From Pezicula radicicola (lineage: Eukaryota; Ascomycota; Leotiomycetes; Helotiales; Dermateaceae), in contig PDUO01000009.1 of assembly GCA_003008705.1 (NCBI GenBank), forward strand, positions 930,001 through 994,000: a DNA stretch of 64,000 nucleotides, read 5' to 3'. This document shows positions 20,886 through 31,628 of the stretch, in pieces. The position numbers and the translations under genes were made by a program. Position 1 is the first letter of the stretch; each line of letters opens with the position of its first letter. The notes under the pieces are model-generated. The model did no database searches and was not told where the DNA came from. It worked only from the letters and a program-made list of their open reading frames with translations.

Positions 20886-21846
20886 ATGGCTGGAAATGAT
20901 AAGCCCACCATTATACTCGTTTCAGGATCTTGCCATGTGGATGAGCACTACAGCAAGCTGAAAGCTTCCCTAGAAGCCCTAAAATATCCCGTATCGGTAT
21001 TTAAACTATTGTCTACCGGAGCTAATAAACCTACGTCATCAGAAGATGACACACTTGCTCTTCAAACATCTATACTCGATATCCTCGGTACAGATACCGA
21101 GGCGATCCTTGTGCTACATTCGTTTGCTGGCATTGCAGGTACTGCTGCCACCAAAGGCTTGGGGATTGATGAAAGGAGGGAGGCAGGGACTAAGGGTGGT
21201 ATTAGAAAGATCCTGTATATTGCAAGCTTTCTGCAGCTGGAGCCGGAAAAGGCTATAATGGGTCCAAAAGGTATCACTCAGAGACAACCATGGCAAGGTG
21301 ATGTATGTTTTCTCCGTCATGGTCTCTATTCTACGTTATCTTCTTATTTGATGTAGAGGCAATACAAAACATGCATGTATCTATTGACTAACCTACATAG
21401 TCATAGGACCCGGATTACGTGGTTATGCACTCTCGCGAGTCACTTTATGACGACCTACCGGAAGAAGAAGGCAACTACTGGCTTTCCAAGCAACTTCCCC
21501 AATCATCTCTTGCATGTAAGCAAAAATTCGTAGTAAAATATTCCGTCTAGAGATTATTGTTCTCTACTACTGAAGAACTGAACTGACTCCGAGTTCATGA
21601 CTTGCAGCGGAAACATATGTAGATTATCTACCTACCATGTGCCCAATACCATGCACGTATCTTGTCGCTACCAATGACAACGCCATTCCGCCCAACGTGC
21701 AAAGGGCGCTAGCTGAGATTGGGAAGAAAAGCGCCTTGGAGAGGGGTGTTGTGTGGGATATTGAGGAGGTTGCGAGTGGACATTTTCCATTCTTGGGTGC
21801 GGGACTTGGGAAGGTTGTTGAGGTTATTGAGAAAATGGCTGGTTAG
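20886..21846 (+). CDS. Alpha/beta-hydrolase fold protein
   Basis: Three exons (20886-21302, 21407-21515, 21608-21846) give 254 residues. Introns are 21303..21406, for which the second of two nearby AGs is used because the first leads at once to a stop, and 21516..21607. The fold is that of plant methylesterase-like AB_hydrolase_6 proteins: TIILVSGSCHVDEHY (oxyanion strand), nucleophile Ser79 in LVLHSFAG, an acid residue in YLVATNDNAIPP, and catalytic His in SGHFPF. The nucleophile elbow reads L-H-S-F-A rather than the usual G-x-S-x-G; the serine itself is kept. The substrate is unknown; esterase activity is inference. Confidence 0.87.
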
Positions 21847-22279
21847 AAGTGAGAGTATTGCCATGAGTTGAAACTACTTGTTAGTATCTATATATATGAA
21901 AACACAAGAATAGTACTACTGTAGCTAACTTAATGGCAAGAAGCAAACTTATGAACTGATGGTGATTTTGATACTAGACCCAATCGGTAGCTAAAACAAA
22001 TGTTTTGTTGATACCGCCTCTATTTTGATTCACCGCTCGCTTGTTTAGCTAGCTAATAGGTATAAAAACCCATTTAGCAAAACTGCTAAACAACGAGAGC
22101 AAACACCTGTAGATCGACACAGTTGTACTCCGATGATTTCAACAAAATCGACAACTAACGATTTCGACCACTCTCTGTTACCGACAAAAAGCCCTACATG
22201 GCCAAAGCCGACAAGTCCGCAGGGGTGACCGTACCCCGAAGAAAACAAAAACCTATTAAATTAGGTTCTTCGCGACCCG

Positions 22280-22304
22280 ACTATCTAGTATAAAACTAGA
22301 TAGT
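22280..22304. repeat. Perfect 10-bp inverted repeat, 5-nt loop
   Basis: ACTATCTAGT, then ATAAA, then ACTAGATAGT. It could form a stem-loop in RNA or be a dyad for a DNA-binding protein. No gene boundary is adjacent that would make it a terminator. Confidence 0.6.
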
Positions 22305-22703
22305 TTGGTGTGGAGTTTTGTCATTTTTGGTGGAGATGGAACACTCCTTTTTTAAGCGAGCTTCTCTTTTGGAGACCCAACTAGCCAAATCCTTTTTTCT
22401 GGATTACTTACTTGAGCTATATAGGTAGGCACTTTGAACAAAGCTTCTATTGAATATAAAATAAGGTATAATATGATATTGCGAAATTCTCCAACACAAT
22501 AGATCGCCTCGGCAACAATAGGAACAATAAGCAGATCTTATTATTGCCATAAACAAAGCCCTTACATTCACTGGACTTTTAATCACATTGTGCATACACA
22601 CAAAGGCAACACTTCATCTTCGGGCATGAATGTTCTAGCACGCAACACAATCATCTATTCGAATAACGTTTCCCCTCAACAACTGTCAGATCGAATTCGC
22701 AGG

Positions 22704-22713
22704 CTATATAAAG
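22704..22713 (+). promoter_or_regulatory. TATA box of the second 2EXR gene
   Basis: CTATATAAAG lies 136-145 bp upstream of the ATG at 22849, followed by an A/C-rich leader. It is the best TATA-type match I noticed in the window. Confidence 0.55.
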
Positions 22714-22848
22714 CCCACAACCCTTTCCCAAACACAACACCAGTAACACACAATTCCAACTTCCAAAATTGACCCCCACACCATACCCAAATCCAAACAA
22801 CCCTTTCAACAACTAAACACCACCCTCCAACTTCGTAACAAGACTCCG

Positions 22849-23484
22849 ATGTCCACATCCGCGCCAACCTTCAAACCCTTCCACAACCTCCCCCCAGAAA
22901 TTCGACTCAAAATCTACCAACTAATCGATCTCCACCACACAAAGGATGTCCTAGTCAAAATAAACGCAAGCATCTCCCCCTACAATCGGCACCCAAGAAT
23001 CATCACCTCAACACCCATACCAACAATTCTCCACATAAACCACGAATCAAGAACCGAAGGTCAAAAGAAGTACACCGCTTTATTCTCCGTACGAAATCCA
23101 CAAAACAGAGGCATCTTCATTAATTTCGAAGTCCAAACTCTTTTTATTCTACTGAGGGAACATTGTCATTGGACTATGGTTACTTCTCGTATCAATTATC
23201 TCTTTAGTGATGATATTGATGCAGAGAAAAATGTTCCTTGGGATGAGGAGAAGATTAATGTTGTGGGGGAGAAGGTTTTTTATCCTGGGATGCTGGAGCA
23301 GAATTGGATTTTGATGTTCAGGAAGCTGGGTGAGAACGAGGGTGATGGAGAGGGGAATGACGTGAAGAAGTTAGAACCATTGGAGATGGCTAGAAGATCG
23401 GGTTTTAAGGGTGTAGAGGATTGGGAGGGCGGTGTTGCTGATGGATTTAGGGAGGTTGTTCGTTGGGATGAGGTTTGGGAGTAG
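22849..23484 (+). CDS. 2EXR-domain protein (short)
   Basis: Single exon, 211 residues. It begins MSTSAPTFKPFHNLPPEIRLKIYQLIDL, the classic 2EXR opening (F-x-NLPxEIRxKIY). TPIPTILHINHESRTEGQKKYTALF follows, corresponding to the L-x-VNRESRxEAL element, and then INFEVQTLFI. The C-terminal half is acidic and ends in a tryptophan-rich tail. Function is unknown, as for the other 2EXR gene about 2.5 kb away; the two differ too much in length and layout to be a recent tandem duplicate. Confidence 0.88.
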   Translation: MSTSAPTFKPFHNLPPEIRLKIYQLIDLHHTKDVLVKINASISPYNRHPRIITSTPIPTILHINHESRTEGQKKYTALFSVRNPQNRGIFINFEVQTLFILLREHCHWTMVTSRINYLFSDDIDAEKNVPWDEEKINVVGEKVFYPGMLEQNWILMFRKLGENEGDGEGNDVKKLEPLEMARRSGFKGVEDWEGGVADGFREVVRWDEVWE

Positions 23485-23735
23485 TTCTTATGTTGGTGGT
23501 TACGGTAGATGGTTAGATTGGGTTGCAGCTAGAGGAATGCTGGTTGTTGGATTGTTGTGGCTAGTTTCGAGCTCGGGCAGATATTAGGTCAGGAATTGGT
23601 AAGGGACACAAAGCGGAAAGGAAACCACTCTCAGCCATGATAGTCAGGGTCACATTGAACATCAAGTCAAAAACATTGTCGTGCCTTCGAATTGAAGCAA
23701 GTTCCACTAGTAGGTTTACCAAAGCGATTTCCCAC

Positions 23736-24985
23736 TCACGGCCCTCTAGTCAACGTATAGTCATAATGCCAACCCTCCCTCCCCATATCCTCTCTAACTT
23801 TATAATTGTTCTCAGCAACCTCCAACACTTCCATATCAACCTCAACAACACTGATTCCCTCCTCCTCTCCCATCTTCCCCATACCCCCTACAAACGGAAC
23901 TGAAACCTGACTCAAGCCCGCCGTGCCCCCATTAGCAAAAACAACCATACAAGTATTCTCAAAAGCTCTAGCAACCAAAGTACTCTCCAAAAACAACACT
24001 TCACTCCTAGGATTCAACTTCAATCCTGCCTCATTACAATCATCCAGATTCCAAAACGTAGGAATGATGATTATCTTTGCTCCACCAGCTATTAATTCGC
24101 GGAATGCTTCGGGAAAGGCTAGGTCCCAGCAGATTAGCATTCCTACTTTTCCGAGTGGTGTATCAAAGGCAACGTGGGGTTCGTGGTTTGAGGAGGTTAG
24201 GTGTGGACGTTCGGGGTGCCAGAGGTTTTTCTTTTGGTAGCTAGAGAGGATTTTGCCATCCGTCGAGATGAAGTAGGCTACATTGAAGACTATTCCAGAT
24301 CTCCGTCTTAGTATTTTTTCATCTATAAGGTCTCACGCTGCAAAGACATATTACTAGAAGGAAGATATGTGATTTGAAATGGAAAAATGATCTGGAAGCG
24401 GGAATACAAACGTTGATCACCACGTTTTTCGACAATCGTGCCGGGAACAATACAAATTTTCAATTCTTTGGCGAGGGAGCAGTAAGAGTCTAGATACTTT
24501 TGGTACTCGGCGCAGAGGGGAATGAAGCTAGGATCTATGTTTTCATAAGTATACGTAAAGGGAGAGACGTTACGAGCATACCTTCAGGGACCCAGTGCGT
24601 CAAATGATATTCTGGTAGGACTACAAGGTGGCAATTCTGTACTGATGCATCCCTAATGAAGGAGATTGCTTTGGCGTGATTTTCTTCAGCAGCTAAGAGC
24701 TAAGTAATTTATGAGCGAAAGCTTTCTAAGAAGTTATAGTATAGCAAACGAAGTAGTGAAAGATTGAATGACTTCTATTGTAGTTATCCTAGCTAAAAGA
24801 TGAAATTATCCCCAGATACAAGATCTACTTCATACTTGCATGATAAGAAGGGAAAAAAACCGAGACAGCCACTGGCCAGTCTCTATTCTCAGAAAAGAAC
24901 TCTCCCAATAACAAAAAGGGCGAAATTGGTCTTCATTAACCTTTGGCTGGAGCTGTACAACAGCGATCTTCTGCAATGAGGCCAT
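23736..24985 (-). CDS. Carbon-nitrogen hydrolase (nitrilase/amidase superfamily)
   Basis: Four exons: 24985-24941, 24699-24582, 24534-24412, then an exon starting at 24289 (or 24331) and ending 23736; about 279 residues. Introns are 24700..24940, 24535..24581 and the third, whose acceptor is ambiguous. The Glu-Lys-Cys catalytic triad is visible: Glu45 in VVLPEYHLTHW, Lys in SYQKKNLWHPER, and Cys in KVGMLICWDLAFPE. With acceptor 24290 the join reads GDQ-LFNVAYFIS, as in relatives; with 24332 it adds 14 residues. The start MASLQKIAVVQLQPK fits the first beta strand of the fold. It is likely an amidase or omega-amidase-type enzyme on a small amide or nitrile; the substrate is unknown. Confidence 0.85.
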
Positions 24986-25485
24986 CTTGCAAAGCTACAC
25001 TCTATCAGTATGCATCGCTTAAATCGGACAGGACTACGTCGCTTACTTGGACTAAAAGAAGTAACAAGCACTAGAGGAAATGTAGTTGTACTTGCGGCCT
25101 CAATTAAAGCAATGACAGCTCGGTATGGAGTGAGCACCGAGAGAAGATTGTGAAGTTGGGTATTATGCAGAAAAAGGCGGTGGTGTGGAGGTTGTAGGAC
25201 CACGCCATATCGGATGATAGCGTGCCTAGTTTGGACAGGCTGTGGAAGTAAAAACGCTAATGATAGCCGAATTGTTGATAGAAATTCAATTTCAAAACCC
25301 GAGCAGAGCGAAGAATACAACACTTGGATACATTCTGATACTTTGAAGTTCAATAGTATGCGTCGCCAGCAGTCTGATAGAAACATTGGGGTAAATTCTA
25401 GAACGCCTCGCTCGCAAATATTGCTGAGCATGCACCTCTCTCCAACGCCAAAAATCCTCTTTCTACGAATATGTACAAAATCCCA
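24986..25485. other. Intergenic region upstream of the nitrilase gene
   Basis: 500 bp between the nitrilase start and the 3' end of the ankyrin-RCC1-BTB gene. A 180-codon minus-strand frame (24889..25431) overlaps the nitrilase first exon in another frame and has no domain, so it is not counted as a gene. Confidence 0.45.
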
Positions 25486-28400
25486 TTAATTCCCACTCAC
25501 CCCCTTCTCATGGCTCTTTCCTTTGCCACGGCCCCTACCTTCACCACGGGCTCTACCGCCTCTGCCTCTTGCTCCTCCTTTCCCTCTAGCATTGCCTGAA
25601 GCCTTTCCGACATTTGCAATAGCCCTGGCTTTTGCAGCTTCCTCTTCTTCCTGAGCCCTCCTACTCTCCTGGTCCCACCACTCTTGGAACGCTTGCTCCT
25701 CTTGTATTTCTTGCAAACTCCTCTTAGCAACTGCCTCCTTGATAACCTCCTGCTCACGTTGCTGCTGACCAATGATATCGGCCATTGAAAGTTGCAACGA
25801 TGGTTCGGCTTTGGCTGTTGTAGTATAAGATTTTGAATGTGGAATGAGAGCAATGGGCTTCGGAGACTGTGGTTGTGAGGTGGCTCTTGAAGGGCCAGGG
25901 GAAGACTTTTGGGAAGTTTGTGCACTGCCAGTGTTACTTAGGACTTTACGTTGTCCGGAGAATCGTGTGTCGGGCGAAGGAGCGCGTCGATGAGGTAATG
26001 GCTTAGAAGGTGCCGGAGAAGGTGCGAGTTGGTCGGGTACCGATGGAACGCTCTTGGATCCAGAATCCAGAACCTCTTTAAGAGATGTCTTCGTACCAGT
26101 TGCCACTTGCCATGGCGAACATTTTTTGCCATCAGAAGGCGCCGTATCAACAGTAATGCGAGGCTGCACGCTTTGTTGCAATGCTTGCTGCTTCTTTCGC
26201 TCTTTTTGTGAGAGTTTTGGAGCTGCAGCTTTCTTTACAGCTTCGGCCTGGGTCTTTTGAGCAGAAATACTCATGGATAGATTTGATGTTCGACTGGTAG
26301 AGGCTTGGGCCATAATCTCTCGCATATCTAATTTCGTAGATGGTAGAACCGGTGACGACCAGGTCTTGGAACCAGAATTTGGGGATTTGGCTTTCTCGTC
26401 CAGCACTAAGTCTGTAGGCACTGGTAGAATTGGAGATCGGTTTGATGAATTGTCAACATTTGTGTTACCCCATGCATCTTTTGGACTTGTTGATCCCATT
26501 CCAGGGGAGGTTCTGAAATCTAAAGCCCTTTGTAGTGGGGATACTACGGGGCTACCAGGGCTCAGGGTATCGTCGTCGTCCATATCAAACATAAAATCTG
26601 TCATAGAGTCCTTTGGTCGAATGCTGGGACTAAATGGTGCATTCCGGGTAGCCTTGGATTTCCCCCGGGCCTTTTCATTGCTGGGAGAGCTAGACAGCAT
26701 ATCGTCTACGCTTCCACGTGCGCGGAAAGAGGAGGATAACCGGTGGTCTTCTTCCTTCATTTGTGTGCGAAACACCATGTCTCGGATCCTCCGTTGCCTT
26801 TCTTCGTCAATATCTTGGGCTAAACTAGGATGACGCTCGTGTAGAAGAAGCTCAGCTCTGCCGCTTTTGACAAAAGGAAGACAGTTAAGTTGATTAGCAC
26901 GGACAACTTCGTCTAATTCAAGAAGCAGGTCCTCCTCAAGGTCATCAAGCAGATGATTCTCGAGCATCGACTCGAGCTGGAGGCATAAGTACTCTAGCCC
27001 AGCATCTTTGAATTCTGTCACGGCACAAGGAGCAACCTCATTTACAAGGTTGCATACATTCCTTGTGTTTACGAAGCGCCCGATGACTTGCTGGCAAATT
27101 TGGGATAATCGATCAAGCATGAGCTCATTTGCAGCGGCAAGAACATCCAGGACTAGTTCACAAAATTCATCGATGTCTTCTGAAACCACATCGTCGAACA
27201 GTTCTGTTCCACAGTCCGAGTAGATATAGCGTAAAACGAGTCGGAACGTTTCGGCGTAGATGTGCTTGAGATCAACTCGTACCGTCGAGTCTTCTTCCCG
27301 CCTACCAGCAAGCCACCGTCCTCCAGCTCGACCATTGAAGAGACCCTGGAAGAAAGGACATCTTTGGCATAGTAACGCGCTGTGGGCAACTAGCTCCGCG
27401 CCTTCTTCTAGCTCGATGATGGCGTCGCCATTCTCGAGAAAATTCGGGTCTTGTATAGCTAGAGCCATATCCACATCCATTTGCTGCTCTGGTTCTGACA
27501 TTAGGCGCGCGGCAGCTTCTAGCTGACCCATTTTCAGAAAGGCTGCAGCCTTCATAAGCTCGGTGCGCACTTGCCGGTATCTGAATGCTAGAGGTGGAGA
27601 GTGCCGGGTGAAATGCCATACGTCAACGACTGTATCGGTATAGCAGTAGATAACTAGATTCAGAATTGCTAGGATATCTAATCCAGAGAAGACTATTTTT
27701 GTGATATTACTTCCTGGATGTCCCTCAATAACAAAAACATCAGGTAGAGCATAAGTCCCAGTAAGCTGAAAATTGCTTAAAGCATGCCTGAGCACTGGAC
27801 TTCTTGCAGCAAGCACGAATCCATGGACGGGAAGTCGAATTTCAGAAGTCGTGGAACAGATTTCCACGTCGTAGCCTTCATCATCTATATTCAGACCGAA
27901 CAAATGACGACCAACATCGCCTTCGATATCTGGCGACATCAAAACCGCTCTCTTCAAAGGATCGAAGTGTTCCTTGGGAAGAGCTGGGACCCAGAAACGT
28001 GGAGTGGTATCCTTTTCTTGTTCTTGCAGCTCAGTGGCCTTCAAATCACGAATGCTGAGCAGAGGAGCAATATCCTTCCATAGCGTTTTGTCATCTACCA
28101 AAACCTGCGCTTTGGTAACATCACTGTCTTTACGGATCGCTGCGTAAACGCCGAATGTATTTGATCTGACAGCAGCCACCTTTGTCAATCCTGGGACTCT
28201 TTGGAATTTGAAGTCCTTTCGGCTAAAGTCCCCTGAGCCTGTGTGGGCATCTTTGATCTTGGCTCTCTTAACTCGACGCCAAACGGCCCCTGCTTGGGTA
28301 CAAACAATTACAGTTCCATTTTCAGCAACTCCGACCGATTTAATACCGTCCCAATTACCTTTGCGTAAAGACCAGACGCGTTGAGGAGCAGATAACGAAC

Positions 28401-30177
28401 CCTTGATCTTCGAAGGATTGGTAGTGCTTGTCGCTGTAGGATTTTCAAGCTTCTGGCTTACTGTAATGGTGAAGAGATCGCCTCGGCTTGAAACAGCCGC
28501 AATTGTGTCGCCACCAGAGGTGATAGAGGAGATGTGATTTGATTCTGCCTCGTACCGTGTAGTGAGAGTGGTACTGTTGAGGTAGTAATTGCTAAAACCC
28601 TCGTGTAATGGAAATTTCACTATGTTGTAACCGTAATTTGTAAATACGCAAACTGTATGGTTGGCAAGAAGACAAATTGTGGCTCTATTGATGGCTGAAA
28701 CCATCACGATTGATGACTTGAAAAGGGACGCGGCAACCTTTCGAGGCACAAGTTGGGCTTTTAATGAACCTGAATCGGAGTCCATCAGGCCTAGCTGACC
28801 CTCATTTTTGCCCCAAGTATAAAGAGACGTAGAAGTGTGTGCGACAGAGTGTATCGCCGAAGCAGCCACACCAATGATAGACTCTTTTTTCAGAGGACCA
28901 AAGATTTGGCGCGGTGTGCTGCACATGGGCTCCTCATCTTTCAGACTTGGTCGAGGCAAAGTGTACCCAAGTTGGCCGAAGCTATTTGTTCCCCATGAGA
29001 ATATCTCGCCCTCGGAATCAACAGCCAGAGTGTGGTTTTGGCCCAGGGCGACTGACACCACCTTCTTGCCAGCTAGGCCGCCTTGCTCAATACAGACAAA
29101 GGTGAACCTCGTAACCTCATCGCCTGTGCCCAATCGGCCACCAGGACCAAAACCACAGATATACAAGTTGGATTCGGGATCAGTTGTCAAAATCGCACTA
29201 TGAAGCTTAGACAAGGCTACATCTTGGATGATGATGGGCCGGTTTTGAATCAACGATGGAAGCTCAGAGACCAACTTGGGAGTAGTTGAACCCGCCAAGT
29301 TATGCAGAGCCTTTGCAGTGCCTTGAAGGGATTCTGCATGCTCCCGATAAAATCTGAATAGTAGGTGGTCAGGCCTCTTAAGCATGATTTTTTCTGGATG
29401 TTGGCGATCATCCTGATCTCCAAAACCCAAAGTAAGATTCTTGTTACTTCCAAACAAAAACAGCTCGTCACCATCCACACTCAAATGAGATGCATTTCTG
29501 TTCGAGTCCAACCCAGGGGAGAGCGGCTCAGCATCATCGTCTTCTGATTCATCGTCTGACTCGTCAGCTTGGTTTCGGTGCTGCAATATTCGTCTTGCGA
29601 TAGTAGCATTGTACACGTCGAAAGGACTGTTGCCTTCATGATCCTTCACTTTGATTACAGATTTGATTGCATTGCCCACCGGAACAGTGGGGTCTCTGGC
29701 GTCGCGATTTATGATTGCGCGCGCAATTGTTATATTGCCATGATATAGAGCCCTATGGAGTGCTGTCCATCCGCTTTCGATATCTTGAACATACAAATCA
29801 ATGTAGGGGTGCTCGATAAGGGCCATAGCGAAGCTTATTGCATTCTCAGATGTTGAGGATACGCATCGATGTAGGACCGTAAGCCCAGCATGATCTCTGC
29901 TGTTCAATTCCGCACGACCAAGCGTTGAGTTTCCCCCCTTTGCAGCACTTTGATTCCCCATTTGACCAGATGTCTTGCGATTCTTCATGACTGTTCTTGG
30001 TGACGTGGCGAATCCGCCTGGACTTCCCACCAAACTCCCATAGCTATTATTCCCATGCACCGTCCCTCCACCATGGCCTTTCGATGTATACTGTGCACTA
30101 TGGCCGGCGTTTACAAGCAAGCGTCGAAACTTCTCGACGTCATCCTCGAGATAGTATTTCCACAGAAGGTTACTCAT
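25486..30177 (-). CDS. Ankyrin-RCC1-BTB protein, IBtk-like
   Basis: Single exon, 1563 residues. Order of domains: ankyrin repeats (about 90-200, DHAGLTVLHRCVS and GWTALHRALYHGNITIARAII); RCC1 propeller blades (about 235-520, GDELFLFGSNKNLTLGFGD, NLYICGFGPGGRLGTGD, GEIFSWGTNSFGQLGY, LYTWGKNEGQLGL); a first BTB near 780-900 (YDVEICSTTSEIRLPVHGFVLAARSPVL); a second BTB near 930-1080 (GAELVAHSALLCQRCPFFQGLF); then a disordered Ser/Pro/Lys region and an RG-rich tail (GKGGARGRGGRARGEGRGRG). The same ANK-RCC1-BTB-BTB layout is found in inhibitor of Bruton tyrosine kinase and in fission yeast Btb-type adaptors for Cul3 ubiquitin ligases. An adaptor role is inference from this architecture. Confidence 0.92.
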   Translation of the reverse strand: MSNLLWKYYLEDDVEKFRRLLVNAGHSAQYTSKGHGGGTVHGNNSYGSLVGSPGGFATSPRTVMKNRKTSGQMGNQSAAKGGNSTLGRAELNSRDHAGLTVLHRCVSSTSENAISFAMALIEHPYIDLYVQDIESGWTALHRALYHGNITIARAIINRDARDPTVPVGNAIKSVIKVKDHEGNSPFDVYNATIARRILQHRNQADESDDESEDDDAEPLSPGLDSNRNASHLSVDGDELFLFGSNKNLTLGFGDQDDRQHPEKIMLKRPDHLLFRFYREHAESLQGTAKALHNLAGSTTPKLVSELPSLIQNRPIIIQDVALSKLHSAILTTDPESNLYICGFGPGGRLGTGDEVTRFTFVCIEQGGLAGKKVVSVALGQNHTLAVDSEGEIFSWGTNSFGQLGYTLPRPSLKDEEPMCSTPRQIFGPLKKESIIGVAASAIHSVAHTSTSLYTWGKNEGQLGLMDSDSGSLKAQLVPRKVAASLFKSSIVMVSAINRATICLLANHTVCVFTNYGYNIVKFPLHEGFSNYYLNSTTLTTRYEAESNHISSITSGGDTIAAVSSRGDLFTITVSQKLENPTATSTTNPSKIKGSLSAPQRVWSLRKGNWDGIKSVGVAENGTVIVCTQAGAVWRRVKRAKIKDAHTGSGDFSRKDFKFQRVPGLTKVAAVRSNTFGVYAAIRKDSDVTKAQVLVDDKTLWKDIAPLLSIRDLKATELQEQEKDTTPRFWVPALPKEHFDPLKRAVLMSPDIEGDVGRHLFGLNIDDEGYDVEICSTTSEIRLPVHGFVLAARSPVLRHALSNFQLTGTYALPDVFVIEGHPGSNITKIVFSGLDILAILNLVIYCYTDTVVDVWHFTRHSPPLAFRYRQVRTELMKAAAFLKMGQLEAAARLMSEPEQQMDVDMALAIQDPNFLENGDAIIELEEGAELVAHSALLCQRCPFFQGLFNGRAGGRWLAGRREEDSTVRVDLKHIYAETFRLVLRYIYSDCGTELFDDVVSEDIDEFCELVLDVLAAANELMLDRLSQICQQVIGRFVNTRNVCNLVNEVAPCAVTEFKDAGLEYLCLQLESMLENHLLDDLEEDLLLELDEVVRANQLNCLPFVKSGRAELLLHERHPSLAQDIDEERQRRIRDMVFRTQMKEEDHRLSSSFRARGSVDDMLSSSPSNEKARGKSKATRNAPFSPSIRPKDSMTDFMFDMDDDDTLSPGSPVVSPLQRALDFRTSPGMGSTSPKDAWGNTNVDNSSNRSPILPVPTDLVLDEKAKSPNSGSKTWSSPVLPSTKLDMREIMAQASTSRTSNLSMSISAQKTQAEAVKKAAAPKLSQKERKKQQALQQSVQPRITVDTAPSDGKKCSPWQVATGTKTSLKEVLDSGSKSVPSVPDQLAPSPAPSKPLPHRRAPSPDTRFSGQRKVLSNTGSAQTSQKSSPGPSRATSQPQSPKPIALIPHSKSYTTTAKAEPSLQLSMADIIGQQQREQEVIKEAVAKRSLQEIQEEQAFQEWWDQESRRAQEEEEAAKARAIANVGKASGNARGKGGARGRGGRARGEGRGRGKGKSHEKGVSGN

Positions 30178-31628
30178 GTGTTCAGATGGCGAGGAGAAGG
30201 ATATCTTCCGATCACTTCAAGTACACCTCGCTGTGACCTCGGGGGGACACGGCTTTTTTAAAGGTGTATGAAGTGCAGGAAGATTCCTGTGGAGGGATAG
30301 AACAAGGTCGAAATCGCGCAAGACTTGACCAGACTAGGACCAGGCGGTTGAATATCGCGTTGAGATTATTGATGCGACACGGCACAGTTTGAAGTTTCGA
30401 TGGAGTGGGCGCGCAAGCGGAGATGAAATATCTGTGCAGATCTCGATACGGCTTCGAATGGCTTCAGATGATATGTTCCCTTGAATCTGCAGAATTAATG
30501 GAGTTGCTGGTTAGTACGATGAAGGTGGTGTAGCAAATGCCTGCATTGTGCGAGCCTCTTCGGCTAAGCCAATCAGAAGAGCCGCTGAGAAACGCGATGT
30601 AATGAACGGTCGAGGAGAGCTTCCGTTCTCGCGCCGCGCAACCTACGGTAGTAAATACGTGGAATCTGTGGTCATTTGACATGGCCAAAGGTCGAAGACG
30701 AGATCTTCTTGATTCTCCTTGCTTCTTTGATGAGATGGGAGAGCGTCTGTCTTGGGGGGGATTTAAGTACTTTGACGTGGTCAGTGGCGGTGTGACTTTG
30801 AGACGGCTTCTGTGCAGGAAAGTCCCACTCCAGCTAAGTCAACTGGTTCCTGGAGAATGCGAGTTGTCAGAATAGGGAAGTGGAGCATTTTTTGTTTGTT
30901 CTAGATTTCATTTTCGAAATCCCTTGAGAAGATTGTATGGTTGTTATTATTAGACTTTGTAGCTGCTCCTCAGTTGCTTTCAGGTAATGAATGATACATG
31001 CCTGCAAGGTCACATCAGAATGGTCAATATTGCGAATCACTAGTCGCCAAATCGAATAAAGTCTTCCTAGTGGGAAAAATGGCAATTACGGTTACTTGCC
31101 CATCCCCAAATCCAGTAGAGAACTACTGGGAAATCTCCATCTGCTCATCTTGTTCAGCCTTTTAGAACAGCACCTCTTCCCCTGTGTCCTTTTTATGTTG
31201 ATTTGCAGTGCACGAACCTCAACCTTTCGATTTCACAGCCTCTTTGAAGACACTTCATGTATCCTCCTTTTCTTCTAACTACTCAGGGAGTAACGACCGC
31301 CATGCCTCGCCTGACCTGTGTCCGGTGGTTCATTGGATTCAAGCGTCAAAACGTCTTTGGAGCGCCCTTTATTCTCCTTTTCAAAGTCGCACGGACATTT
31401 TCCGTTGTTATTAGGAGCTTGAGAGAACCTCAAGTCACAAAGAAGGGCATTGTAGAATTAGAATAAAGAAAAGAGTACTCTAAGACAAAGCAATATAGAA
31501 CAGACTAGTAGTTAAGCCACTGTTTCTAAACAATAATGAATAATATTATATGTAAACGTAGATATATGTAAACGTAGATATACCAAAACCAAATATCCTT
31601 CGATATCAATCTTACACAGTTTAGAACT
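30178..31628. other. Intergenic region, 1.45 kb
   Basis: It is upstream of both the ankyrin-RCC1-BTB gene (minus) and the small zinc-finger gene (plus). Only short frames without domains occur. Near 31545-31575 the word TGTAAACGTAGATATA occurs twice in tandem, just before the plus-strand gene. Confidence 0.45.

Larger units (their letters stand above)
21847..22848. other. Intergenic region with hairpin and TATA box
   Basis: About 1 kb without a gene. It contains the perfect inverted repeat at 22280..22304 and a TATA-like element at 22704. The last 100 bp are A/C-rich, typical of the 5' UTR of the next gene. Confidence 0.5.

Noticed and set aside
24889..25431. 180-codon minus frame
   Set aside because: It overlaps the nitrilase first exon in another frame and has no domain.
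26273..26833. 186-codon plus frame
   Set aside because: It lies antisense inside the ankyrin-RCC1-BTB coding sequence.
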